DNA from: Xanthomonas rydalmerensis | Lineage (GTDB): Bacteria; Pseudomonadota; Gammaproteobacteria; Xanthomonadales; Xanthomonadaceae | Direction of reading: 5' to 3' | Length of the DNA stretch: 64,000 bases | Assembly (NCBI RefSeq): GCF_033170385.1 | Contig: NZ_CP126170.1 | Location: 4,860,001-4,924,000, forward strand | Shown here: positions 1 to 8,224 of the stretch, piece by piece | Numbering within the stretch: the stretch's first letter is position 1 | Layout: each line of letters starts with the position of its first letter | Translations under genes and position numbers: made by a program | The notes under the pieces: model-generated | The model's database searches: none | What the model was told of the DNA's origin: nothing | Seen by the model: the letters and a program-made list of their open reading frames with translations, nothing else

Positions 1-1
1 C

Positions 2-166
2 GGCGCGTTCGAGGCCGAATTCCTGCTCGACTTCGTCGCCGAGCGCATCGGCGCGCATTACTACAACCGCGGCCTGCACGATGCCCGCGCGCTGCTGGCC
101 ACGCAGCTGGATACCCTGGACGACGCGCTCTACCAGCTTGAACAGGCGACCGGGCCGCGCCGCTAG
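2..166 (+). CDS. DUF2164 family protein, C-terminal part (5' end outside window)
   Basis: This is the last 54 codons of a gene that begins before the window, ending in TAG at 164-166. The visible protein has a FLLDFVAERIGAHYYNRG stretch followed by a helical tail, which fits the C-terminal half of the small DUF2164 family (about 80-90 residues in full). The function of the family is not known. The gene converges on the DUF421 gene, whose stop lies 91 bp away. The call rests on the resemblance of the core motif only. Confidence 0.7.
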   Translation, partial: GAFEAEFLLDFVAERIGAHYYNRGLHDARALLATQLDTLDDALYQLEQATGPRR

Positions 167-257
167 GCCGCCACCTTCTGGGGCGGCATCCCCCGATGGG
201 GCATTGCCGACAGCCCCTCGCGATCACCAGGTCTGCGTCGTCTGCCGGGATCTGCGA

Positions 258-737
258 TCAACTGCCCTTGTTGCTGAGAATGGTGATGTGGCCATTGGTC
301 TCCAGCAACGCCAGGCGCAGGTCGTCGATGCCCTGGCACCCCTGCTGGCGCATCGCCGCCTCGAAATCGGCATGGCTGACCAGTTCGCGGCGCAGCACCT
401 GGCGGAACACGTGGCCGTCGCGGGCCAGCACCACCGGTTCGCCCTCGATCAAGCGCTCCACGCGGGCGCTGCGCGAGGTGACCAGGCCGACCGTGAAGTT
501 CAGCGCGATCAGCGTCGCCGCCAGCAACAGACCGCCGCCGAGCGAGGTGTCCTCGCCGAGCAGGGCGTTCTGCACCGCATTGCCTAGCAGCACGATCAAC
601 AGCATGTCGAACGGCGTCAGCTGGCCCATGGCGCGCTTGCCCGACACCCGCACCATCACCAGCACCGCCACGTACACCACCACCGCGCGGAAGACGAATT
701 CCCACCATGGCATCGACAGATGGAAAAGATCGGGCAT
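258..737 (-). CDS. DUF421 (YetF-like) membrane protein
   Basis: A 159-residue protein with an N-terminal membrane part of two to three hydrophobic segments (about residues 10-85) and a small soluble C-terminal domain (about 90-155). The segment MVRVSGKRAMGQLTPFDML near residue 30 and the EGEPVVLARDG stretch near 98 are typical of the DUF421/YetF family. The biochemical role is unsettled; members occur in spore and stress contexts in Bacillus. The ATG at 735-737 is the natural start. It lies downstream of the sX13-like sRNA on the same strand, but a terminator separates them, so it is probably transcribed separately. Confidence 0.85.
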   Translation of the reverse strand: MPDLFHLSMPWWEFVFRAVVVYVAVLVMVRVSGKRAMGQLTPFDMLLIVLLGNAVQNALLGEDTSLGGGLLLAATLIALNFTVGLVTSRSARVERLIEGEPVVLARDGHVFRQVLRRELVSHADFEAAMRQQGCQGIDDLRLALLETNGHITILSNKGS

Positions 738-821
738 CGCACGGCTCGCAGGGATGGTGGAGCGGCGACCTTACGCTGTGACGTGCAGACGGCGATAGGG
801 CCAGGTCCGGCGCGCGGGCAT

Positions 822-945
822 AAAAAAGCCCCGCGGACCAGGGGGAGGTCGGCGGGGCCAGGGAACGGAGACTTGGGGAGGAGTCGCCGTTCCTGGATCT
901 GCTCCAGGGGATGGGAGGAGATCCGCGACAGGTATTGCGCCTGTC
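822..945 (-). ncRNA. sX13: sX13-like small regulatory RNA
   Basis: Read on the minus strand, this segment folds into a small 5' hairpin (GACAGG/CCTGTC, 927-945) and then three hairpins: 895-924 (GGATCT/AGATCC), 862-893 (GGAACGG/CCGTTCC) and 828-857 (GCCCCGC/GCGGGGC). Each of the three carries a C-rich loop (CAUCCCCU, CCUCCCCA, UCCCCCU). The last hairpin is followed by six U residues (822-827), so it doubles as the terminator. Known sX13 of Xanthomonas is about 115 nt, lies between polA and a hypothetical gene, and uses C-rich loops to pair with ribosome-binding regions of target mRNAs. Position, strand, size and loop motifs all agree. The 5' end is estimated from the -10 box. Confidence 0.85.
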
Positions 946-1260
946 GAGGGATATAAGAACATTTCCCACCTTGCTCGTTCGTGAAGATTTAAGTTAAAAA
1001 TTTGTCAGATTAAGGACGGATTCATTCCCAAAACTTCGCCCGAAATACACCGCGTCAAAATTCCGTTCAAACGCTGCAGTGCCGGGTGTTTCAGGGTGTG
1101 ACGCCAGTTGGCATTTCAGGGCTTTCAGCGCGCGATCGGGTCAAAAAAACAACGCGAATGGGAAAGCGAAAATCACTGGCGGGATAATCCGTCCGAAAAC
1201 CGGATTCCATTCGCAGCGGGCGACGCGCGCGCTGTCTACGCAAGACACCGCAACACCAGG
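946..1260. other. Gene-free stretch between polA and the sX13-like sRNA
   Basis: No gene with credible composition was seen. The stretch has a locally AT-rich part (about 985-1020) upstream of the sRNA on the minus strand, where its promoter region would lie. Long open frames here are only the ends of antisense frames through polA. Confidence 0.5.
951..956 (-). promoter_or_regulatory. Candidate -10 box of the sX13-like sRNA
   Basis: The minus strand reads TTATAT here, about 6-7 nt before the first hairpin of the sRNA. No convincing -35 element stands out upstream, so the box is proposed from spacing alone. Confidence 0.45.
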
Positions 1261-1292
1261 CCGGGCCCTGGAGCCATCTCCAGGACCCGGGT
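1261..1292 (-). terminator. Stem-loop downstream of polA
   Basis: CCGGG(C)CCTGGAG and CTCCAGG(A)CCCGG form a strong hairpin with a CCAT loop just after the polA stop codon (1295-1297 on the minus strand). The sequence after it is only weakly T-rich, so it may act as an mRNA 3' end stabiliser or an imperfect intrinsic terminator. Confidence 0.55.
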
Positions 1293-1294
1293 GG

Positions 1295-4066
1295 TCAATG
1301 CGCCTCGTCCCAGTTGTCGCCCACGCCGCTGTCCACCACCAGCGGGACCTTCAGCTCCGCCGCGGCGGACATCCGCCCCGTCACTTCCGGCAGCAAGGTG
1401 TCGACGAAGTCGGCATCGGCTTCGAACACCAGTTCGTCGTGCACCTGCAGGATCATCAACGCGCGGTCGCGGTGGTCCTGCAGCCAGGCGTCCACGCCGA
1501 CCATGGCGCGCTTGATGATGTCGGCGGCGGTACCCTGCATCGGCGCGTTGATCGCGGCGCGCTCGGCACCGGCGCGCAGGCCTTGCTGGCGGGCGTTGAT
1601 GTCGTTCAGGTACAGGCGGCGGCCGAACAGGGTCTCCACGTAGCCCTGAGTGCGGGCCTGCTCGCGCATGCGCTCCATGAAGTCGCGCACACCCGGGTAG
1701 CGGCTGAAGTACAGCGCCACGTAGTCCTGCGCCTCGCCGCGGCCGATGCCCAGGTTGCGGGCCAGGCCGAACGCGCTCATGCCGTACATCAGGCCGAAGT
1801 TGATCGCCTTGGCGGCGCGGCGCTCGTTGCCGGTGACCTCTTCGAGCTTGCGCCCGAACACCTCGGCGGCGGTGGCGCGATGCACGTCCACGCCGCTGCC
1901 GAAGGCGCGCAGCAGGCCCGGATCCTCGGACAGGTGGGCCATGATCCGCAGCTCGATCTGCGAATAGTCGCAGGCGATCAGCTTGCGCCCGGGCGGGGCG
2001 ACGAAGGCGCGGCGGATGCGGCGGCCGTCGTCGGTGCGGATCGGGATGTTCTGCAGGTTGGGATCGGAGGAGGACAGCCGGCCGGTGGCGGCGCCCGCCT
2101 GGTGGTAGCTGGTGTGCACGCGGCCGGTGTCGGGATTGAGCATCTCCGGCAGCTTGTCGGTGTAGGTGCTGCGCAGCTTGGCCAGGCCGCGGTACTCCAG
2201 GATCACCCGCGGCAGCTCGTGCTGGTCGGCGATCGCCTCCAGCGCCTCCTCGTTGGTGCTGGGCTGGCCCTTGGGGGTCTTCAACACCGCCGGCAGCTTC
2301 AGTTCGTCGAACAGCACCGCCTGCAGCTGCTTGGGCGAATCCATGTTGAAGCTGCGCCCGGCCAGCGCGGTGGCCTTCTGCTGCGCGGCCAGCATGCGCT
2401 GGCTCAGGTCCTGGCTCTGCTTGCGCAGCTCGGCGATGTCCACGCACACGCCGTTGGCCTCGACCCGCGCCAGCACCGGCACCAGCGGCATCTCGATGTC
2501 GCGGTAGACCTGCGCCAGCGCCGGCTCGGCGTCCAGCTGCGCCGACAGGGTGCGGTGCAGGCGCAGGGTGATGTCGGCGTCCTCGGCGGCGTAGCGGGTG
2601 GCATCGTCGATGGCCACCTGCGAGAAGGCGATCTGCTTGGCCCCCTTGCCGGCCACGTCCTCGTACTTGACCGTGTCGTAGCCCAGGTAGCGCCTGGCCA
2701 GCGAGTCCATGTCGTGGCGGCTGGCGGTGGAGTTGAGCACGAAGCTCTCCAGCATGGTGTCGTCGGCATAGCCGCGCACCTCCACGCCGTGGCGGCGCAG
2801 CACGTGCAGGTCGTACTTGCCGTGCTGGCCGACCTTGGCCTTGGCCGGGTCTTCCAGCAGCGGCTTGAGCAGCGCCAGCGCCAGCGCGCGGTCCAGTTGC
2901 ACCGGCGCACCGGGATAGTCGTGGCCCAGCGGCAGGTAGTCGGCGCGGCCCGGCTCGGTGGCGAAGCTGAGGCCGACCAGGTTGGCGCGCATCGCGTCCA
3001 GCGCGTCGGTCTCGGTGTCGAAGGCGAAGCCGTCGGCGGCGCGCAGGCGCACCAGCAGTTCCTCGAACTGCTCGGGAGTGGTCACCGCGGTGTAGTCGCC
3101 CTTGGCGGCCAATGCCGGGTCCAGCGCCGTATCGGCGGCAGGCGCCGCGGCCCGGGCATAGCCGGCGGCGGTGCCGCGCAGGCTGGGCGTGGCCTCGCTG
3201 GCGGCTTCCGGCGCGGCCACGCCGCCGTCCAGGTCGCGCAACGCCTGGGTGAAGCCGTAACGCTGGTACAGGCCGCGCAACTGCTCGGGCTCCTGTTCGC
3301 GCAGGCCCAGGGTGCGCGGCCCGCCGGCCAGCGCCACGTCGGTCTTGATGGTGACCAGTTCGCGGTTCAGCGGCAGGCGCTCCAGCGCCGCGCGCAGGTT
3401 CTCGCCGATCTTGCCCTTGATGCTGTCGGCGTGGGCGATCACCCCGTCCAGCGAGCCGTATTCGGCCAGCCACTTGGCGGCGGTCTTGGGGCCGCACTTC
3501 TCCACCCCGGGCACGTTGTCGATGGCATCGCCCATCAGCGCCAGCAGGTCGACGATCTGGTGCGGCCAGACCCCGAACTTCTCCATCACCGCCGCGTCCG
3601 AATCCATGCGGCTGCCGCTCATGGTGTTGACCAGCTGCACGCCCGGGCGCACCAGCTGGGCGAAATCCTTGTCGCCGGTGGAGATGGTGACGTCCAGGCC
3701 GTCGCCGGCGCCCTGCAGGGCCAACGTGCCGATCACATCGTCGGCCTCGACCCCGTCCTGGCGCAGGATGGTGATGCCCAGCGCATGCACGATCTGGCAC
3801 ATCGGCTCGACCTGCGCGCGCAGTTCGTCGGGCATCGGCGGCCGGTTGGCCTTGTACAGCGGGTACAGATTGTCGCGGAAGGTCTTGCCCGGCGCATCGA
3901 CCACGAAGGCCACGTACTCGGGGCGCTCCTTGAGGGTGGCGCGCAACATGTTGACCACGCCGAACAGCGCGCCGGTGGGCTCGCCGGCGGCATTGGTCAG
4001 CGGCGGAAGCGCGTGGAACGCGCGATACAGGTAACTGGACCCGTCGATCAGGACTAATCGGCTCAT
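1295..4066 (-). CDS. polA: DNA polymerase I
   Basis: A 923-residue protein, full length for bacterial Pol I, which fills gaps and removes primers in replication and excision repair. The N-terminal 5'-3' exonuclease/FEN domain spans about 1-290 (start MSRLVLIDGSSYLYRAFHAL). A 3'-5' proofreading domain follows (about 325-500) and keeps the DTETDAL metal-binding motif, so proofreading is probably active. The polymerase domain (about 540-923) shows motif A (DYSQIELRI), motif B (RRAAKAINFGLMYG) and motif C (QVHDEL). The ATG at 4064-4066 begins the conserved N-terminus. The gene is single, with an sX13-like sRNA downstream and a tandem repeat array upstream, and it diverges from the DUF2782 gene. 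Confidence 0.98.
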   Translation of the reverse strand: MSRLVLIDGSSYLYRAFHALPPLTNAAGEPTGALFGVVNMLRATLKERPEYVAFVVDAPGKTFRDNLYPLYKANRPPMPDELRAQVEPMCQIVHALGITILRQDGVEADDVIGTLALQGAGDGLDVTISTGDKDFAQLVRPGVQLVNTMSGSRMDSDAAVMEKFGVWPHQIVDLLALMGDAIDNVPGVEKCGPKTAAKWLAEYGSLDGVIAHADSIKGKIGENLRAALERLPLNRELVTIKTDVALAGGPRTLGLREQEPEQLRGLYQRYGFTQALRDLDGGVAAPEAASEATPSLRGTAAGYARAAAPAADTALDPALAAKGDYTAVTTPEQFEELLVRLRAADGFAFDTETDALDAMRANLVGLSFATEPGRADYLPLGHDYPGAPVQLDRALALALLKPLLEDPAKAKVGQHGKYDLHVLRRHGVEVRGYADDTMLESFVLNSTASRHDMDSLARRYLGYDTVKYEDVAGKGAKQIAFSQVAIDDATRYAAEDADITLRLHRTLSAQLDAEPALAQVYRDIEMPLVPVLARVEANGVCVDIAELRKQSQDLSQRMLAAQQKATALAGRSFNMDSPKQLQAVLFDELKLPAVLKTPKGQPSTNEEALEAIADQHELPRVILEYRGLAKLRSTYTDKLPEMLNPDTGRVHTSYHQAGAATGRLSSSDPNLQNIPIRTDDGRRIRRAFVAPPGRKLIACDYSQIELRIMAHLSEDPGLLRAFGSGVDVHRATAAEVFGRKLEEVTGNERRAAKAINFGLMYGMSAFGLARNLGIGRGEAQDYVALYFSRYPGVRDFMERMREQARTQGYVETLFGRRLYLNDINARQQGLRAGAERAAINAPMQGTAADIIKRAMVGVDAWLQDHRDRALMILQVHDELVFEADADFVDTLLPEVTGRMSAAAELKVPLVVDSGVGDNWDEAH

Positions 4067-4142
4067 CGGCCAATTCTACGCTGGGTGGGTTCACGCCCCC
4101 GAAATGAGTACCGCCCCCGGGGCAGCGGTGCACGGCGGTTAG

Positions 4143-4621
4143 CCCCTCTCCCACCGGGAGAGGGGTTGGGGTGAGGGTCGGCGCGAAGCGACGCGCTGAC
4201 TTGGTCCACGCGGCTGCGCCCGTACCCTCATCCGCCCCTGCGGGGCACCTTCTCCCGACGGGAGAAGGGAGAGCCAAAGCCCCTCTCCCCCCGGGAGAGG
4301 GGTTGGGGTGAGGGTCCGGCGCGCAGCGACGCGTTGACTTGGTCCACGCGGCTGCGCCCGTACCCTCATCCGCCCCTGCGGGGCACCTTCTCCCGACGGG
4401 AGAAGGGAGAGCCAAAGCCCCTCTCCCGCCAGGAGAGGGGTTGGGGTGAGGGTCGGCGCGAAGCGACTCGCTGACTTGGTCCACGAGGCTGCGCCCGTAT
4501 CCTCATCCGCCCCTGCGGGGCACCTTCTCCCGAGGGGAGAAGGACAAGCCAAAGCCCCTCTCCCACCGGGAGAGGGGTTGGGGTGAGGGTCCGGCGCAAA
4601 GCGACTCGCTGACTTGACCCA
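4143..4621. repeat. 137-bp tandem repeat, about 3.5 copies
   Basis: Units begin at 4143, 4280, 4418 and 4555 with the sequence CCCCTCTCCC, giving a period of 137-138 bp; the last copy stops after about 67 bp. Each unit contains two palindromes: CCCCTCTCCC.CCGGGAGAGGGG, and CACCTTCTCCCGACGGGAGAAGG with CCCCTGCGGGG beside it. Copies differ by scattered substitutions, for example in the loop bases. Open frames through it are an artefact of the repeat being stop-poor. This fills most of the divergent polA/DUF2782 intergenic region (4067-4712). Confidence 0.95.
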
Positions 4622-4712
4622 CAAGCCTGCCATCCGCCCTTGCCATTCGCACACCGCATGCGACTACTCGGCGCATACTCTGCGTCATGCCCTACCCGTG
4701 GAGAATACCGTC

Positions 4713-5006
4713 ATGAAAGCCCTGATCCTGGTCCCGTTGTTGCTGCTGGCGGGCTGCGCCTCCACTGGCCTTGGCCCGGACGGTGCGCCGGTGGACGTGC
4801 GCGGCGCGGAGACGACCCAACGCAAGATGGAGAACGGCGACACCGTCGACGAGTACCGGGTGGGCGGCCAGTTGCGCATGGTCAAGGTGACGCCGGCGCG
4901 CGGCCCGGCCTATTACCTGTACGACCGCAACGGCGACGGCCATATGGAAGTGGACGGCAGCAAGGACAACGTATCGCCGGTGTACTGGAAGCTCTACAGC
5001 TGGTGA
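4713..5006 (+). CDS. DUF2782 family lipoprotein
   Basis: A 97-residue protein with a lipoprotein signal: a hydrophobic segment LILVPLLLLAGC with the lipobox Cys at residue 15. The rest has the DUF2782 pattern (GDTVDEYRVGGQLRMVKVTP, then YYLYDRNGDGHME). The function is unknown, but in Pseudomonas a member also lies beside polA, which supports the assignment. Longer in-frame extensions upstream run into the repeat array; the ATG at 4713 gives a proper signal peptide. Confidence 0.85.
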   Translation: MKALILVPLLLLAGCASTGLGPDGAPVDVRGAETTQRKMENGDTVDEYRVGGQLRMVKVTPARGPAYYLYDRNGDGHMEVDGSKDNVSPVYWKLYSW

Positions 5007-5160
5007 CACATGCCAAGCGCGCTGCGGAACGGCAGCGCGCGGCGGTATGCGTGCGTATCCGACGAACGGTCGGATGCCAGCCGCACGTCGCAAGCCCGCC
5101 GACCTGCCCAAACCCGGCGCGGCCAGGCATATGCGCTGGCCGCAACCCAACAGCCGCCTC

Positions 5161-5550
5161 CTAGACGTCGGCGAAGGCCGGAATCGCCGGGAACCCAGCC
5201 GGCGCGGTCGCGGTGCCGGCGGTCTTGGTGCCCTTGTGGTACCAGAGGTAGTACGGATAGATGCTGGCCGGCGGGCTCAGGCCCAGGCCCTGGTCGGCCG
5301 AGTAGGAACCGTTGTTGGCTGTCACCTTGACCAGCACCGGCAGCGCCTGCTTCTTGAAGGTGGCATCGCAGACGGCGCAGGGAAACGCATCCTGCACGAT
5401 CAGGTACGGGCCCGCGGCCGCCTTCTTGCCGAGCGCGTTGTAGACGCCGATCTCCGAATGCTGCTGCTTGCCCTGGCCGGTGATCTGGCCTTCGGCGCCG
5501 AGTTTCCACTTGCCGCCGTTGACGTAATAGCCTTCGGTGTTGATGGTCAT
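5161..5550 (-). CDS. Small standalone deaminase-fold protein (HxE / PCxxC)
   Basis: A 129-residue protein without signal peptide. It has H31-S-E33 in a predicted helix and P57-C58-A-V-C61 at the end of a predicted strand, which are the zinc ligands and proton-shuttle glutamate of the cytidine/nucleic-acid deaminase superfamily. Spacing between the two motifs (about 25 residues) and the GPYLIVQDAFPC strand fit that fold. The Xanthomonas XOO_2897-like toxin deaminases belong to the same superfamily, though membership in that family was not tested. The start at 5548-5550 has a good GAGGAGAA ribosome-binding site. No trafficking domain and no obvious immunity partner are adjacent. The substrate is unknown; it could be a detached toxin domain or a metabolic deaminase. 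Confidence 0.6.
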   Translation of the reverse strand: MTINTEGYYVNGGKWKLGAEGQITGQGKQQHSEIGVYNALGKKAAAGPYLIVQDAFPCAVCDATFKKQALPVLVKVTANNGSYSADQGLGLSPPASIYPYYLWYHKGTKTAGTATAPAGFPAIPAFADV

Positions 5551-6150
5551 GCACGTTCTCCTCAGTCGTGTGTGATGAGCGCCGGCGGCGCCGCGCCGAT
5601 CCATGCGCCGTCGTCCGCCGCGTTCGTGGGCGCATGACAACCGCCACGCTTCCCTTCGAACGCGTGCGGATCCAGGCCTATGAATGGTCGCGGCGGAACC
5701 GGCGGGAACAGCGTCGCCCCGCGCGGCACAGCGGACCATCGGCGCAAGCCTGATCCTGCGGGGAGGGCGCGATGACACGCGCTCGCAGGGAAACGCGGCC
5801 GAGAGAAGTCGCGCTACGGCGCGAACGGGTCGCGGTCGCGCCATGGCTGCGACGCACGCAATCGACGCCCCTGGGCAGCAGCATGATGGGCGCCGGAAGC
5901 AACGCGATCGGTGCTCGGCGACGACAGGAGGCCGGACGCGGCGGAAGCCATGCGTGGGCAATTGCATCGCGGCGGCTTGCGCCGCGCCGCGAGGCGTCAT
6001 TCGCGGTAGCGGTCGCCGGCCTGGTCAACCACCACCTGATCGCTGTGCACGGTGCGCGACGGCGCCGCAGCGCGCCGTGCCGGCAACCACCGAACGCGGG
6101 CCTCGAACTTTCAGCGCCCGCGCCGCCCCCGGCGTGGGCTGGTCAACGCC
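5551..6150. other. 600-bp stretch without a recognisable gene
   Basis: Several open frames cross this stretch on both strands, but their products are Arg/Ala/Pro-rich with no family resemblance and no good ribosome-binding sites. I see no gene, repeat or RNA structure I can support. It could hold decayed coding sequence next to the deaminase gene. Confidence 0.4.
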
Positions 6151-6597
6151 TCAGCGGATCACCAGCACCGGCACCTGGCTGTTGGCGAGCACTTCCGCGG
6201 TCTGGCTGCCGAGCAGGACCCGGCTCATGCCGCGGCGGCCGTGCGAGGTCATCACGATCAGGTCGCTGTTGCAGGCCACGGCCATGTCGATGATGCCCTC
6301 GGCGGCGTAGCGGTCGAGCACGTGGCGGCCGTGCGCGGTCACTCCGGTGGCCGCGGCGGCGGCCAGCGCCGGCGCCAGGATCTTCTGCGCGCCGGCTTCG
6401 CGGTCCTGGCGGTATTCGGGGCTGGCCTCGTAGCCCACGCTCCAGCCCATGGCGTCGTACATGCCCATCGCCCACGGCTCGGACACGGTGACGATATCCA
6501 CCTGCGCGCCGAGCGTGGCGGCGAGCGCCAGTCCCTGCTGCAAGCCCTTGGCGGACAACTCGGAACCATCGATGGCGATCAGGATGCGCTGGTACAT
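6151..6597 (-). CDS. Universal stress protein, UspA family
   Basis: A 148-residue single-domain UspA protein. It begins MYQRILIAIDGSELS, with the nucleotide-facing D at residue 9, and ends with the ATP-binding loop pattern G-x2-G-x9-G-(S/T) in SHGRRGMSRVLLGSQ followed by VPVLVIR. Proteins of this type are cytoplasmic and accumulate during starvation, oxygen limitation or other stress. An FNR/ANR-type palindrome lies 69 bp upstream, which suggests induction at low oxygen. The ATG at 6595-6597 was preferred over an upstream in-frame start because it sits at the conserved N-terminus. Confidence 0.9.
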   Translation of the reverse strand: MYQRILIAIDGSELSAKGLQQGLALAATLGAQVDIVTVSEPWAMGMYDAMGWSVGYEASPEYRQDREAGAQKILAPALAAAAATGVTAHGRHVLDRYAAEGIIDMAVACNSDLIVMTSHGRRGMSRVLLGSQTAEVLANSQVPVLVIR

Positions 6598-6665
6598 GGG
6601 GTGCTCCGGTGACGCCGCGCGCGGCGGCTGGGAGAGCATTGCACACCCGATGCGCAGCGCCTTCC

Positions 6666-6679
6666 TTGACCCGGATCAA
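6666..6679. promoter_or_regulatory. FNR/ANR-type binding site upstream of the usp gene
   Basis: The minus strand reads TTGATCCGGGTCAA, a near-perfect match to the FNR/ANR/Dnr dyad TTGAT-N4-ATCAA. It lies in the 84-bp gap between the acetyltransferase stop and the usp start, 69 bp before the usp ATG. It therefore probably serves the usp gene alone. Confidence 0.65.
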
Positions 6680-6681
6680 AT

Positions 6682-7242
6682 TCAGTCGCTGTGCGGCTTC
6701 AGCAGGCGTGCCGGATTGCCGGCCACGCGCGCGCCGGCGGGCACGTCGCGGGTGACCACGCTGCCGGCGCCGATCACCGCGTCGTCGCCGATGGTCACCC
6801 CCGGCAGCACGATCGCGCCGCCGCCGATCCAGACGTTGCGCCCGATCGTCAGCGGCCGCCCCAGTTCCAGCCCCTCGGCGCGCTGCGCGGCATCGCGCGG
6901 GTGATCGGCGGCATAGAGTTGCACCGCCGGCCCGATCTGGGTGCCGGCACCGATGTGCACCGGCGCCACGTCCAGGATCACGCAGTTGAAGTTGAGGAAC
7001 ACGTCCTCGCCGAGATGGATGTTGTAGCCGTAGTCGCAATGGAACGGTGGCCGGACCACCGCGCCGTGTCCGACCGAACCCAGTCCCTCGACCAGCAGCG
7101 CGTGCCGACGCGCCGGCGGCTGGGCCAGCGCCGCGTTGTAGCGCAGCATCCAGGCACTGGCCGCGTCCTGCTCGGCCTGCAGCTGCGCGTCGTTAGGCCG
7201 ATAGGCCTCGCCGGCCAGCATCTTCTCTTTCTCGCTTCGCAT
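6682..7242 (-). CDS. Sugar O-acetyltransferase, maltose/galactoside acetyltransferase type
   Basis: A 186-residue protein with the N-terminal Mac domain (MLAGEAYRPNDAQL near residue 8) followed by a left-handed beta-helix of hexapeptide repeats (about 60-180; for example GAVVRPPFHCDYGYNIHLGE, IGRNVWIGGGAIVLPGV). It transfers acetyl from acetyl-CoA to a sugar hydroxyl. The catalytic His region is visible in the AADHPRD segment. The start at 7240-7242 matches the family N-terminus. The natural substrate cannot be told from sequence. Confidence 0.9.
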   Translation of the reverse strand: MRSEKEKMLAGEAYRPNDAQLQAEQDAASAWMLRYNAALAQPPARRHALLVEGLGSVGHGAVVRPPFHCDYGYNIHLGEDVFLNFNCVILDVAPVHIGAGTQIGPAVQLYAADHPRDAAQRAEGLELGRPLTIGRNVWIGGGAIVLPGVTIGDDAVIGAGSVVTRDVPAGARVAGNPARLLKPHSD

Positions 7243-7308
7243 CCTGCCCTCCCAGGCATCGGTCGAGCCGGCATGATCGCATCGCGCTGCGTAACGGCGC
7301 GTAGCCTG

Positions 7309-7341
7309 GTCACGACGCGGGCGGCGCGGCGACGTCGTGAC
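7309..7341. repeat. Inverted repeat in divergent promoter region
   Basis: GTCACGACG (7309-7317) and CGTCGTGAC (7333-7341) form a perfect 9-bp dyad separated by 15 bp. It sits between the divergent acetyltransferase gene and the gene at 7454. It may be an operator or a hairpin; no family was recognised. Confidence 0.4.
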
Positions 7342-7453
7342 TTGCAGGCCACGCGGCATTCACCGTCCAGCAACACACACGCAGCCGATCATCGAACGAC
7401 CGTGCCGCCCATGCCTGGCCGCGCGGGCTCTCTCCCAGACAAGGCGGTGCGCG

Positions 7454-7750
7454 ATGTCCGAGCATGTGGAAGCAGGTCAGACGGTCTTCGTCGCCGACGG
7501 CGAGGTCGGTGTCGGCGCGGTGCGCGAAGTGCGCGACGGCGGTGCGACGTTCGTCATCAACATCGAGAATGGCGGCGATTTCGTGGTGCCGTCGAGCGCG
7601 GTGCGCGACGTGCATTTCGGCAAGGTGATCCTGGCGGTCGAACATCTGCCGGCGCCGCTGCGCGAGGCGCTGCGGCATCCGCACGCTGCAGAACTGCCGA
7701 CCTCGACCTATGCCGCCAGCGATCCGAGCGACGGGGCGCTGAAGGACTAG
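7454..7750 (+). CDS. Hypothetical small protein, possible PRC-barrel-like fold
   Basis: A 98-residue protein with no signal peptide. The N-terminal half (about 8-55: VEAGQTVFVADGEVGVGAVR ... GGDFVVPSSAVRDV) has the alternating beta pattern of small PRC-barrel/DUF2171-like proteins, but I do not recognise a specific family. The C-terminal part is helical and ends in an acidic tail. The ATG at 7454 is preceded by a GGCGGTGCGCG stretch rather than a clear Shine-Dalgarno sequence. Function unknown. Confidence 0.6.
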   Translation: MSEHVEAGQTVFVADGEVGVGAVREVRDGGATFVINIENGGDFVVPSSAVRDVHFGKVILAVEHLPAPLREALRHPHAAELPTSTYAASDPSDGALKD

Positions 7751-8224
7751 TCGCGCGACGACACGGACACGGCGGCGTACAGACGATCGACCGCGCCGCC
7801 TGGCATCGAACGCATGCCCTTGCCGGGGCATGCCTGTGTCCTCGAGCAAAACGCCGGTTCCATTGAGGGTGTGATCGCTGAGGGCGTGATCGCAAGTTCA
7901 ATCACCGCGCGGCGCGGCTGCAGCCGTTCCCACAAGACCACGGTCGGCATGGAGGACGCCTTCCCGGTCTGCGCGATCCGGGCGACCGATCGCCCGCAGG
8001 CACCGCTGTGGCCGCCGCGGACCAAGAACAACTCAGCCGCTGGCGATGCAACAGGTCGCCGAGGTCATTTTGCACCCCGCGCCCCGACCGCCATCAGCCC
8101 ACCCGGTGCCCGCATGAACGGCATCGCCTGGCGCTTGCGCGGCCAGGCAGACCCGGTACGCCGGCGATGCCGGCAAGTGCTAACGTTCCGCGCTTCCGTA
8201 CCTCATGTTGCCTCGGAGCCGCGC
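7751..8224. other. 474-bp intergenic region with a degenerate REP
   Basis: No credible gene. At about 7913-7934 the sequence GCGCGGCTGCAGCCGTTCCCACA is a decayed half of the REP seen elsewhere in the window. A short repeated GTGATCGC stands at 7871-7892. The long open frame through the region is only an upstream extension of the M61 peptidase frame without a signal peptide at its start. Confidence 0.5.

Noticed and set aside
1079..4057. 992-residue open frame opposite polA
   Set aside because: Arg/Gln/His/Ala-rich product with no domain; a typical antisense shadow of a high-GC gene. The same applies to long frames opposite or out of frame with the M61 peptidase, czc, acs, TonB receptor and others.
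5684..6310. 208-residue plus-strand frame near the deaminase gene
   Set aside because: Composition is Arg/Ala-rich without a ribosome-binding site, and it runs into the usp gene on the opposite strand.
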